From contig JBAXTZ010000011.1 of NCBI GenBank assembly GCA_037129925.1, positions 19,583 to 83,582 of the forward strand: 64,000 nt of DNA. Direction: 5' to 3'. Below the pieces are notes generated by a model. That model saw nothing but the letters and a program-made list of their open reading frames with translations. It made no database searches and was not told the DNA's origin. This stretch comes from JBAXTZ01 sp037129925 (lineage in GTDB: Bacteria; Bacillota; Negativicutes; JBAXTZ01). Positions 16,658 through 24,807 of the stretch are shown here, piece after piece (within the stretch, counting starts at the first letter, position 1; each line of letters starts with the position of its first letter). The position numbers and the translations under genes were made by a program.

Positions 16658-18284
16658 ATTCGATTATTTTTTTCACAATCAGCGCTTCATAGGGACGCAT
16701 AACCCCGTGACGTATTTTCCCGTAATTGCCGAGTAGCTCGCCCCAGCCCAAACAGCCTTCCGGCATGGTAACTTCATCCGCCGAAGTGTTTAAAGCCACC
16801 CGAATGCATTCAGCGCCATTGAACCGCTCAAAGGAGTATAACCGCGCGTCCCGGCAGTCGATTTCGCGATAATCGCCATAGACCAGTAGCGGAACAAGCG
16901 CTTTGCGTAACGCGATTAACTGTTGGTAATAGCGAAATATCGAGTCAGCGCCAGCCCGGTCGGCGTGAACATTGACAGTTTGATAATTGGGATTGACTGC
17001 CAACCACGGCCGCACTGCCGAAAATCCACCATTAATGTCCGCGTTCCACTGCATCGGCGTGCGGGCATTATCTCGGGCGCTGTGGCGCAATTCATCAAAA
17101 GCCCTTTCCTGTTCAGCCGGACTGTTGGATGACGCAATAATTTCATGGTACTTGTGCTTCATCCAGATATCGTCATAATCATCAATCGACGGGAACTGCA
17201 CGTTGGTCATCCCGATTTCCTCGCCTTGATAAATATACGGCATTCCCGGCAGCATATGAATGAGCGTAGCCAACATTTTCGCAGCCGGCACCCGATATTC
17301 ACCGTCGTTGGCGTATTTTGATACTTGGCGCGGAACATCGTGATTGGACAGATATTGCGAATTCCAAGCCTTACCATAGAACGCCCGTTGCCATTTGTTT
17401 TGAATTTCCTTGAATTTATTCCAGTCCACTACCGGCATTTCCTGCGTACACTCAAAATGAAACAGCGTATTCAATTCGTTACGCTCAAATCCCGCGAACA
17501 TCACTCCATGTTTGGGATCGGTCCACGGACATTCGCCGACAGTCACAATATCGTATTTCGACAACACCTCGCGGTTCATTTCCTGAAGATACTCATGCAA
17601 TCCGGGATTGTTCGACATATAATCGAGCAATTCCGGCTGCTCGGCATTGGGGAACCCGTCCTTTTTTGCCAGCATATTGATAACGTCCATCCGAAAACCG
17701 TTCACGCCCTTATCCAGCCAAAACCGCATCATCGCGTAAATTGCCTGGCGCAATTCCGGGTTTTTCCAATTCAAATCCGGCTGCTCGATGGCAAAGGAGT
17801 GAAAATAATACTGTCCGGTCAATTCATCGTATTCCCATGCCGACGGCGCAAAATAAGCCTGGTAATTGTTCGGTGGCTGCCCGTCAACTGGGTCACGCCA
17901 AATATACCAGTCGCGTTTAGGATTGTCTCTGCCTGACCGCGACTCTTTGAACCATTGATGTTGGTCGGAGGTATGATTAACCACCAAATCCATAATCAAT
18001 TTTAAGCCGCGCTTATGAGTCTCGGCTAGTAGTTCATCAAAATCGTCCATTGTTCCGGCTTTGGGCATAATCGCGCAATAATCGGCAATATCATAACCAT
18101 TGTCCTTATCTGGCGATACAAAGCAGGGGTTGAGCCAGATAATATCGGCTCCCAATTCCTTGATATAGTCGAGTTTGGCAGTCAGTCCGCGCAAGTCGCC
18201 GATACCGTCAGCGTTGCTGTCAAAATAACTGCGCCAGTAGCACTGATAAACTACCGCTTCTTTCCACCATTTACGATTATTCAC
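16656..18284 (-). CDS. GH13 alpha-glucosidase, oligo-1,6-glucosidase-like
   Basis: A 542-residue GH13 enzyme that cleaves alpha-glucosidic bonds of short oligosaccharides in the cytosol. The catalytic residues are D200 (nucleophile, GFRMDVIN), E251 (acid/base, TVGECPW) and D316 (LSNHDVP), with VVNHTSDQH (region I) and D30/D28 calcium-site-like DGIGD. Valine after D200 is the residue found in 1,6-specific members, whereas maltases tend to have threonine. The start is GTG at 18284 after GGAGG, overlapping the PTS EIIC gene by eight bases. The coupling with a permease suggests it hydrolyses an imported sugar, possibly phosphorylated, but this is inference. There is no signal peptide. Confidence 0.93.
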   Translation of the reverse strand: MNNRKWWKEAVVYQCYWRSYFDSNADGIGDLRGLTAKLDYIKELGADIIWLNPCFVSPDKDNGYDIADYCAIMPKAGTMDDFDELLAETHKRGLKLIMDLVVNHTSDQHQWFKESRSGRDNPKRDWYIWRDPVDGQPPNNYQAYFAPSAWEYDELTGQYYFHSFAIEQPDLNWKNPELRQAIYAMMRFWLDKGVNGFRMDVINMLAKKDGFPNAEQPELLDYMSNNPGLHEYLQEMNREVLSKYDIVTVGECPWTDPKHGVMFAGFERNELNTLFHFECTQEMPVVDWNKFKEIQNKWQRAFYGKAWNSQYLSNHDVPRQVSKYANDGEYRVPAAKMLATLIHMLPGMPYIYQGEEIGMTNVQFPSIDDYDDIWMKHKYHEIIASSNSPAEQERAFDELRHSARDNARTPMQWNADINGGFSAVRPWLAVNPNYQTVNVHADRAGADSIFRYYQQLIALRKALVPLLVYGDYREIDCRDARLYSFERFNGAECIRVALNTSADEVTMPEGCLGWGELLGNYGKIRHGVMRPYEALIVKKIIE

Positions 18285-19548
18285 CGCCCATTTCCTCCGC
18301 TAACATTTTTTTGTCCCAAAGTTTGAAGAACGGAAAATAGATAAAGGCTGATACCGCGATACCCACCGCCTGCATAAACAAGCCGCTGATATTACCGGTT
18401 GTCAAATAACCGCTGATCAGCACCGGTGTCGTCCAGGGAATGGCAATACCATTTAGTTTGGCGACAAACCCCATACTCATCGCGAGATAGGTCAGCAAAC
18501 AGATGACCAGCGGTGACAAGATAAAGGGAATTATCATCACCGGATTTAATATTATCGGCATACCAAAGATTAACGGTTCATTGATATTAAACAAGCCCGG
18601 CCAGATGGCAATTTTTCCCAGACTTTTCAATTGCGTACTTTTGGCAAAAAACAACATCATCACCGCTAGTGACAGCGTTGCGCCCGAACCACCGAGTTGG
18701 ATGAAATTGTCGATGAATTGTTTGGTAACGATATTCGGCAAATCCAAGCCGGCCTGAAACGCCATCCGATTGGCATCCATCAGACCGTACCAAGTCGGGT
18801 CCATTATCGGGTTGACTACCGAATTGCCGTGCACACCTAACGACCAGAATAAACAACTGGTGAACGTCGTAAGCAACACACCGGGTAGCGAATTGCCGGC
18901 AATTGCCAGCGGTTTACCGAGAAACTGAGTGATAAAATCAAACACAGTTTGATAGCTGGTGTTTTCAAACAGCACCCGGATTAACAAAAACACAATTATT
19001 GCCGCACCCGCCGGAATCATCGATGCAAACGGCTTGGCAACTGCCGGTGGCACACCATCAGGCATTTTTATTGTCCAGCCCTTTTGCGAAAAATAGCGGA
19101 AAATTTCGGTTGCGACTATGGCCGTTATCATCGCTGTAAACAGTCCGGGGCTGCCGTACCATTTAACCGCTAACAAGCCGTCCTTAATAGGAATGAGCAA
19201 CATAAAACAAGTCAGTGAAATCGCCATCGCCGATATGCCATCGGTTTTGTAAGACTCGGCCAAGCGATAAGCAATAACCGCGCAGGCAACAACCGCCATC
19301 AGACCAAAGGTCACATCGACCGGATAGAATAAATATTTATTCCAGGCCGCGCCAAACAGCCCGGTCATAAAGTTGCCAAAACTGGCTACCGGGAAACAAG
19401 CAATCATCAAGAATACCGACCCGATGATTATAAACGGAATAGTCGCCAACACCCCGTCGCGAATAGCCTTGATATGCCGCTGTGACCCAACCCGTCCGGC
19501 CAGCGGCACGAAATGCCGCTCCAAAAAGTCAATAATTTTGTTCTCCAT
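18277..19548 (-). CDS. PTS sugar transporter EIIC, lactose/cellobiose family
   Basis: A 423-residue membrane permease of the PTS. It opens with the amphipathic stretch typical for CelB/LicC proteins (ENKIIDFLERHFVPLAGRVGSQRHIKAIRDG) and has about ten hydrophobic segments, plus the conserved SCLFWSLGVHGN and NINEPLIFGMPIILNP. The usual partners EIIA and EIIB are not near; the only other EIIB in the window is fused to the permease at 26668. It lies between GH1 and GH13 genes on one strand, which suggests import of a disaccharide or aryl glycoside that one of these enzymes then splits. Confidence 0.93.
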   Translation of the reverse strand: MENKIIDFLERHFVPLAGRVGSQRHIKAIRDGVLATIPFIIIGSVFLMIACFPVASFGNFMTGLFGAAWNKYLFYPVDVTFGLMAVVACAVIAYRLAESYKTDGISAMAISLTCFMLLIPIKDGLLAVKWYGSPGLFTAMITAIVATEIFRYFSQKGWTIKMPDGVPPAVAKPFASMIPAGAAIIVFLLIRVLFENTSYQTVFDFITQFLGKPLAIAGNSLPGVLLTTFTSCLFWSLGVHGNSVVNPIMDPTWYGLMDANRMAFQAGLDLPNIVTKQFIDNFIQLGGSGATLSLAVMMLFFAKSTQLKSLGKIAIWPGLFNINEPLIFGMPIILNPVMIIPFILSPLVICLLTYLAMSMGFVAKLNGIAIPWTTPVLISGYLTTGNISGLFMQAVGIAVSAFIYFPFFKLWDKKMLAEEMGGE

Positions 19549-19565
19549 AATAAATCTCTCTCCTC

Positions 19566-19675
19566 CAATTTCAGTTGTAAGTTTTCGGTTCTCAGTTCTC
19601 AGTGCTCACCTTTCACCTATACTTTTAACCTCTACCATTTCATCTTTCAGATTTCAGCTTTCAGATTTAAATACC
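19566..19675. repeat. degenerate heptamer repeat array, intergenic
   Basis: The spacer between the GH1 and EIIC genes is largely built of seven-base words (TTCTCAG, TTCTCAG, TGCTCAC, CTTTCAC, then TTTCAGA, TTTCAGC, TTTCAGA) in register. On the complementary strand these read as GAAAGGT/CTGAAAT-like words, the same style as the arrays at 5352 and inside the GT9 gene. Confidence 0.7.
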
Positions 19676-19679
19676 CCAT

Positions 19680-21059
19680 CTAAAACCCGTTATTCGCCTC
19701 CAATTCTCCAAACCAATAGCCGCTATTTTTAATCGTCCGTTTCAGATTGTTCTCATGATCAACCTGGACTAAACCGTAGACATTGCGATAACCGTTGCAC
19801 CATGACCAGCAATCCAGAAAGGTCCACAGATGATAGCCAAACACCGGCACTCCCTCGGCTATTGCCTTATGAACAAATTTTAGGTGGTCCTTGATAAAAT
19901 CAATCCGAGCGTCATCGACAATTTTTCCTTGTTTTATCAGTGTCCGCTCAGTCTCTGTCCGGTAGGCGACACCGTTTTCCGAAATCAGAACTGGTAATTC
20001 CCGATGGTTCTTTTTCAGTTTCATTAACAAATCATAAATGCCTTCTGGATAAACCTCCCAGCCCCTGTCGGATATTCGCGCTCTGGGTAGAAACTCGAAC
20101 TTAAAACCCGCCTTGGAATTGAGAATTTCCGCCAAGGTGCCGCTTTGGGCGCGGGTGCGGAGAGGATGATAGTAATTTACGCCGAGAAAATCAACAACGT
20201 TTTCCGCAATCAACTGTAAATCAAACTCGTCCATAGTCGGCAGCACTCCGAGCGCGCTAATTTCCTGCACCAACTCCGGGTGATAATGACCATCGACTAC
20301 CGGACACAAAAAACTATCCGAGAAAAACAATTCGGCAACTCTTGCGGCAGCGACATCTTCCGGTTTATCAGTCAGCGGATAGACCGGCGACATATTAAGG
20401 ACGATACCGATCTGCCCGTCCAAATTCAGCGCCCGATATTCGCGCACCGCCAACACGTGCGACATCAGGATATTATGCGCCACTTGGACGGCGCGTTTGA
20501 AATCGCTCACTTCCGGCAGATTGGTTGCCAGCATATAGCAGTTGAGCGGCGCGATAATCGGTTCGTTGTGGGTAATCCAAAACTTAACCCGGTCACCAAA
20601 CAACTCGAAACAAGCGCTTGCGTAACTGGCAAAGGCATCCACCACCACGCGGTTCTCCCAGCCGCCGATTTTTAGCAGCTCATAAGGCATATCAAAGTGA
20701 TAAAGATTGACAAATGGCTCGATGCCATTGGCAATCAATTCATTGATAACATTGTTATAGAATTCAACACCTTTGATATTGATGTCGCCGTTGCCGTTCG
20801 GAAACAACCGCGTCCAGGCAATCGACAGCCGATAGGAATTTTGCCCGCAGGCTTTCATCAGTTGGATATCTTCACGATAGCGGTGATAAAAATCGCAGGC
20901 AATCTTCGGATTGCCTTGGTGCCAGAACTTTTCCGGGTCAGCTTCCGTCCAATAGTCCCAGACCGACATTCCTTTACCATCGAGACTGGCCGCGCCCTCG
21001 GTTTGCGGAGCCGATGCCGCGCTCCCCCAAAAAAAGCCTTCAGGAAATTGATACTTCAT
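19680..21059 (-). CDS. GH1 6-phospho-beta-glucosidase-like enzyme
   Basis: A cytosolic GH1 enzyme of 459 residues. The acid/base glutamate is E166 (THNEP) and the nucleophile E361 (ISENG). In phospho-glycosidases such as LacG the sugar phosphate is held by a Ser, Lys and Tyr near the C-terminus, in a stretch like FSWSNGYEKRYG. Here the stretch is WSWCNGYRNVYG: the serine (S419) and tyrosine (Y428) are kept, but the lysine position is N426 with R425 before it. The non-phospho enzymes have a glutamate at the serine position, which is missing, so phosphorylated substrates remain likely. It precedes the EIIC gene, supporting a role on PTS-imported beta-glucosides. Confidence 0.9.
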   Translation of the reverse strand: MKYQFPEGFFWGSAASAPQTEGAASLDGKGMSVWDYWTEADPEKFWHQGNPKIACDFYHRYREDIQLMKACGQNSYRLSIAWTRLFPNGNGDINIKGVEFYNNVINELIANGIEPFVNLYHFDMPYELLKIGGWENRVVVDAFASYASACFELFGDRVKFWITHNEPIIAPLNCYMLATNLPEVSDFKRAVQVAHNILMSHVLAVREYRALNLDGQIGIVLNMSPVYPLTDKPEDVAAARVAELFFSDSFLCPVVDGHYHPELVQEISALGVLPTMDEFDLQLIAENVVDFLGVNYYHPLRTRAQSGTLAEILNSKAGFKFEFLPRARISDRGWEVYPEGIYDLLMKLKKNHRELPVLISENGVAYRTETERTLIKQGKIVDDARIDFIKDHLKFVHKAIAEGVPVFGYHLWTFLDCWSWCNGYRNVYGLVQVDHENNLKRTIKNSGYWFGELEANNGF

Positions 21060-21075
21060 TATTAACCTCCAATTT

Positions 21076-22086
21076 TTATCTCGGCACCGCCGAAGTTATC
21101 ACATAACTGCGATCGACCGGCTGATCCATTTTCCAGTGCAAATCAGTTGCAGATGTTTCATTAATATTACCATTAGAATACAATAGCGCCGGACAGAACA
21201 CGTCGACCAAATTATATGAAGCCACATAATAATTACTGTCGTCGTCCAATCCATAGCTTCTGCCAATTTCGATACGAATTTTTGGCGTTACCTGGATTCG
21301 CAATAACGCGCAGACACCGTTATTTGCCAATACGTTTTCAGCCTGCGGGCTATAGGAATAGTATTCACCGGCAATACTCAACCACGGCGCGTGCAACCAA
21401 CCGAAGTCGTATTGCACGCCGATATCAATACCGTTGGCAACGTCACCGCCGCCGGTTGCCAGATAGGTATTGGCCTTAAATTCAAAATTACTGACAAAGT
21501 ATTCCAAACCAAACCCAAACCGATTGCCTTTACCAATAACAATATCGAGATTTTTATTTTTACCGCCAAAGCGAAAATCGTCGATAAGATATGCGCCAAA
21601 TATCGCTTGGCTGTCTTCGGTTAGTTTTCTGACCCCGAAACCGGCAGAAAGCGTACTGTCATAGGACAAGAAGTCAAACTGGCTGTAGTAGAGCAGGTTT
21701 TCCTGCAACTGTATCGGGTAGAGATAATTGAACTGCCAGCAGGCATCGGAAAAATTACCGTTGTAGTTGTGAAATTGAGCGCCGTCAATCGAAACCCGGG
21801 CGCGTTTCAACCACCAGGACTTTTGATTGACATACTCGTCAAGATAGTATTTTCCAAGCGCAACTCCGGCGCCGCCTACAGTCTGAGATGTGGAACCCGG
21901 GCCACTATCTGTAGGCGGCAATGGCGCCACAACAATCGGGTTGGTCTTTTTGAGTTGTTCGGTAAAGGCTGCCAAATCGACGTTTTCTTGGTCCGGCACC
22001 GCAACACTAATTGCTTTTGCATAGCCGGGAAAACAATTTAGCCCGAGTATCAAGCCTATTAAGAGCATTAAAGTCCGTCGGATCAT
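21076..22086 (-). CDS. small outer-membrane barrel, inverse-autotransporter-like, without passenger
   Basis: A 336-residue secreted protein. A signal peptide is visible (residues 1-26, LMLLIGLILGLNCFPGYAKA), followed by a proline-rich linker and alternating beta strands with the pattern of intimin/invasin barrels: GFGVRKLTEDSQAIFGAYL, then FGFGLEYFVSNFEFKANTYL. Unlike classical members it ends soon after the barrel and shows no Ig-like passenger. Its start overlaps the upstream gene by four bases, so it belongs to the deacetylase-GT9 run. It may be a stand-alone channel or adhesin; the function is not known. Confidence 0.75.
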   Translation of the reverse strand: MIRRTLMLLIGLILGLNCFPGYAKAISVAVPDQENVDLAAFTEQLKKTNPIVVAPLPPTDSGPGSTSQTVGGAGVALGKYYLDEYVNQKSWWLKRARVSIDGAQFHNYNGNFSDACWQFNYLYPIQLQENLLYYSQFDFLSYDSTLSAGFGVRKLTEDSQAIFGAYLIDDFRFGGKNKNLDIVIGKGNRFGFGLEYFVSNFEFKANTYLATGGGDVANGIDIGVQYDFGWLHAPWLSIAGEYYSYSPQAENVLANNGVCALLRIQVTPKIRIEIGRSYGLDDDSNYYVASYNLVDVFCPALLYSNGNINETSATDLHWKMDQPVDRSYVITSAVPR

Positions 22087-22769
22087 AGGTTGTTTTTTCT
22101 GTTACGAAATAAGCACTTATCCTGCTGCTCACAAGTCTGGCAGGCATAGCCTTTTTTCAACTTAACGCCGATTCCGATAAAACCGCTGATAGATTTTAAC
22201 GGTCTCATCATCGCCGAACTTGACAGCACAATACCACAAGGGGCGCTGCCCAATAGTCTGAATAAATCGTGCTGAGCGCTGACATTCCAGTGACAATACC
22301 CGGGGCTAAAGCGATTACTGATCGTTTTCCCGGTTAACTCTACTGTATGTTCTATTTGCTGTTGCAAGATTTCGGCTAGCCGTTCGGCGGCAAGCGAGCC
22401 GATACAATCGACAATAAAGCCCTGCATCAATTCGCCGCTATCCGTCAAACGTGCCGACTCTTGTTCTAACCGTTCGCCAATAGTGCAGACAAAAAACGCC
22501 GCTTCCTGCAATCCGGCAACTTGAGCGGCAATATTATTGCCGATTGCAAAATTGGCGTCAGCGCAGCATAATTCGTCATTAACAATTTGCGCTGGCAGAA
22601 TTTTTACAACCACCTGCGGCTCAATAAGACTACGATATTTAAGCCAGATGCTCTCAATTTCACTGCTAATGCGCTCAGGAACGCGATCCCGCGGATAGCC
22701 GCTACCTTCGGCAATATCCAGTACGGTAATATTCAAATCTTCCCAATTAAACTTATATTTGTTAGCCAT
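22083..22769 (-). CDS. methionine synthase reactivation-domain protein (cobalamin-dependent MetH type)
   Basis: A 228-residue stand-alone version of the SAM-binding reactivation domain that re-methylates oxidised cobalamin on MetH. Its motifs are RFSPGYCHWNVSAQHDLFRLL and the C-terminal SGFIGIGVKLKKGYACQTC with cysteines that fit the family end (YxCxxC). In anaerobic Firmicutes this domain is often a separate polypeptide. No methionine synthase core is present in this window. The ATG overlaps the GT9 stop (TAATG) by one base, so it is translated as part of an envelope-and-sugar operon, which is an odd place for it. Confidence 0.85.
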   Translation of the reverse strand: MANKYKFNWEDLNITVLDIAEGSGYPRDRVPERISSEIESIWLKYRSLIEPQVVVKILPAQIVNDELCCADANFAIGNNIAAQVAGLQEAAFFVCTIGERLEQESARLTDSGELMQGFIVDCIGSLAAERLAEILQQQIEHTVELTGKTISNRFSPGYCHWNVSAQHDLFRLLGSAPCGIVLSSSAMMRPLKSISGFIGIGVKLKKGYACQTCEQQDKCLFRNRKNNL

Positions 22770-23929
22770 TATTGCTCCACCACCGTTGCTGCAAAGGCGC
22801 CGGTTTTTAGCGGCATTCCGGAGTTGACTTGGGTGAGCAGTTCGTTCAGCTCGCTATAAGCAACAGCCGCGGTAATATTATACATACATTGCAGCGTTCC
22901 AAGCGGACACTCCCACTTGCGGCAGGGGTGACACTTGAGCGCTGACTTCAATACCACTGAGTAATTGTTGTAGGGTGCAAATCCCGGCACCGGCGATGGT
23001 CCATAAAACGACAGCGTCGGCACCGCCTGCGACACCGCAATATGTAACGGCCCGCTATCGTTAGTAACCAAAGCGACACATTTCTTTAAACAAGCTCCGA
23101 GCTCCATAAGTGACAGCTCGCCAGTGAAAACCGCTACTTTTAAAGCTCCACTCCACCGTTCACTACCCGCCTTTTCACTACTGCAACCTTTCACCTTTAA
23201 CCTTTCACTATTCACCTTCCCCGCAACCAGCGCCACACACTGCTCCACCAACTCCCGTTCCGGTTTGCTGCCAAAGAAAGCTATTCCATAACCGTCAGCT
23301 AACAGTTTGACCGCCAGTTCGGCGAAATATTCTACCGGCCAACGTTTGGTCGGCCAGCTGGCGCCGATGTTCAGCGCGATAACTTTTTCCGGCGGATTGT
23401 TTTTCCACTTGGTTTGCCAGCGCAGTTCGGCAATCGCCGCTTCTTTAGCGCCAATGGCAAACTCTAACCCGCTATCCACGATTAATTCGTTGTCGATAAA
23501 AAGTTTTTCCCGCAGAATATCGTAATGGGATTCAACGATATGTTTATGCAAACAACGATTATCCTGAAACATATCCATCAGCGGCGCAAAATAACGATTG
23601 GCATAGCCGATGCGCAACTTTGCGCCCGAACCGACAGCAATCATCGACGAGCGCTCGTTATAGTGCAAATTAATAACCAAGTCGAAATGTTTCTTGCGAA
23701 TAAATTTGATGAATTGCAACTGCTGGAGCAGAGTGCGATGGTCGCGTTTTTTGTCGAGCGCGATAAATTCGTCAATACAGGGATTGAGCCGCACCACATC
23801 ACCCCAGCGGGCATCGGCCAGCAACGAAATCTGATCATCAGGCCAGAGGTTGCGAAGCGCCCGCAAAAACGGCGTTGTCAACAACAAATCCCCAAGCGGC
23901 ATCAGATTTATTACCAGAATTTTTCTCAT
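22769..23929 (-). CDS. GT9 glycosyltransferase, heptosyltransferase-like, with in-frame repeat insert
   Basis: A 386-residue family 9 glycosyltransferase, the family that adds heptose to lipopolysaccharide cores. It begins with VINLMPLGDLLLTTPFLRALR, has LNIGASWPTKRWPVEYFAEL in the nucleotide-sugar domain and VTNDSGPLHIAVSQAVPTLSFYGP near the C-terminus, all typical. Between about residues 237 and 264 there is an extra low-complexity segment (VNSERLKVKGCSSEKAG and following) encoded by a heptamer repeat array; family members have only a short loop there. The reading frame stays open, so the gene is probably functional. It overlaps the deacetylase gene by four bases. It supports an LPS-like outer leaflet. 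Confidence 0.9.
   Translation of the reverse strand: MRKILVINLMPLGDLLLTTPFLRALRNLWPDDQISLLADARWGDVVRLNPCIDEFIALDKKRDHRTLLQQLQFIKFIRKKHFDLVINLHYNERSSMIAVGSGAKLRIGYANRYFAPLMDMFQDNRCLHKHIVESHYDILREKLFIDNELIVDSGLEFAIGAKEAAIAELRWQTKWKNNPPEKVIALNIGASWPTKRWPVEYFAELAVKLLADGYGIAFFGSKPERELVEQCVALVAGKVNSERLKVKGCSSEKAGSERWSGALKVAVFTGELSLMELGACLKKCVALVTNDSGPLHIAVSQAVPTLSFYGPSPVPGFAPYNNYSVVLKSALKCHPCRKWECPLGTLQCMYNITAAVAYSELNELLTQVNSGMPLKTGAFAATVVEQ
23136..23216. repeat. heptamer repeat array inside the GT9 coding sequence
   Basis: On the coding strand the segment reads in seven-base words such as GTGAATA, GTGAAAG, GTTAAAG, GTGAAAG and later AGTGAAAA and AGTGAACG. The insert is in frame and adds roughly 25 residues to GT9. 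It is the coding counterpart of the intergenic arrays at 5352-5430 and 19566-19675. Confidence 0.7.
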
Positions 23930-24753
23930 ACCGCCCTCGCCTTAATTTTTTTAAGCGAAAGATTGAGCATCGCCACCAAATCAAACGCCCGGGAAATTTT
24001 GTAAAGAAATTTTTTGTCACTCCAGGATGGGTAAACCAAAACCCGCCGAATCGCAAAGCGGTCAAATTTCCAAGGGTTGGTATTCCGGTAGCAGGCAAAA
24101 GCGCCAAAATAACCGGCATGCTTGGCGAGGCTTTCACATTCCCTGTCAAAATCGCCAAAAGGATAACATAACCAGGTTATCGGCTGCTGAAATTTGGCTT
24201 CGAGAACTGCTTTACTCGTAACTATTTGCCGCGCTTTTTCCAAAGTGGATATGCTATCCAGATGGTCATGTGTCAATGTATGCGAACCGATGGAGTAACC
24301 GGCAGTCAGCCATTCCCGGACTTGCTGTTCATCCATCAGCGGCTCATGCAATTCCGGTGGAACACCATCCCAAGCATACTGACCACCAATTTTCTCGGCA
24401 ACGATAAAATTAATTGCCGGAATGTTATATTTCTGGAGTATTGGAATGGCATTGGCAATGTGATTGGCAAAACCGTCGTCAAAAGTCATCAACGCCGATT
24501 TCGCCGGCAGCTTTAGCTGATTGTTTACCCATGCCGCATATTGCTCAATAGAGATGAATTTATAACCGGCGGCTAATAGCAATTCAATATGTCGGGCAAA
24601 GCGCTCCGGGGTCATCTCGGCGGGAAAATCGCTGCTAATAGTGTGGTAACAGAGCACGACAACCCGGCTGCGGCCAAGCAACCACGCGCCAATACCGGCA
24701 ACCGCACTGCCAAGTATTACCAGTACTGTCAAAACCAACTTCATCAATTTCAT
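23926..24753 (-). CDS. membrane-anchored polysaccharide deacetylase (NodB family)
   Basis: The protein has 275 residues. An N-terminal hydrophobic segment (about 5-27) anchors it or serves as signal. The NodB domain has motif 1 ALMTFDDGF (catalytic base and metal aspartates), motif 2 GSHTLTHDHL (metal histidines) and a later LCYPFGDFD (motif 3). Such enzymes remove acetyl groups from N-acetylglucosamine units in peptidoglycan or surface glycans using Zn or similar metal. The following GT9 gene suggests a surface glycan as the substrate. It appears to be the first gene of the run to 16.6 kb. Confidence 0.92.
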   Translation of the reverse strand: MKLMKLVLTVLVILGSAVAGIGAWLLGRSRVVVLCYHTISSDFPAEMTPERFARHIELLLAAGYKFISIEQYAAWVNNQLKLPAKSALMTFDDGFANHIANAIPILQKYNIPAINFIVAEKIGGQYAWDGVPPELHEPLMDEQQVREWLTAGYSIGSHTLTHDHLDSISTLEKARQIVTSKAVLEAKFQQPITWLCYPFGDFDRECESLAKHAGYFGAFACYRNTNPWKFDRFAIRRVLVYPSWSDKKFLYKISRAFDLVAMLNLSLKKIKARAV

Positions 24754-24767
24754 CGCTCACCTATAAC

Positions 24768-24799
24768 ACATAAGGAGTGACGACCGTCACTCCTTATGT
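24768..24799. terminator. perfect inverted repeat between ptsI and the deacetylase gene
   Basis: A perfect 14-bp stem (ACATAAGGAGTGAC with its complement) and four-base loop, in the 54-base gap after the ptsI stop. Neither side has a clear T run (minus-strand continuation GTTATAGG), so it may be an operator, a processing hairpin or a weak terminator. Confidence 0.5.
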
Positions 24800-24807
24800 A
24801 TTGCAAA

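Noticed and set aside
17325..17936. A 203-codon plus-strand ORF opposite the GH13 gene
   Set aside because: Shadow of a conserved coding region; composition is antisense-like (His/Arg/Gln rich).
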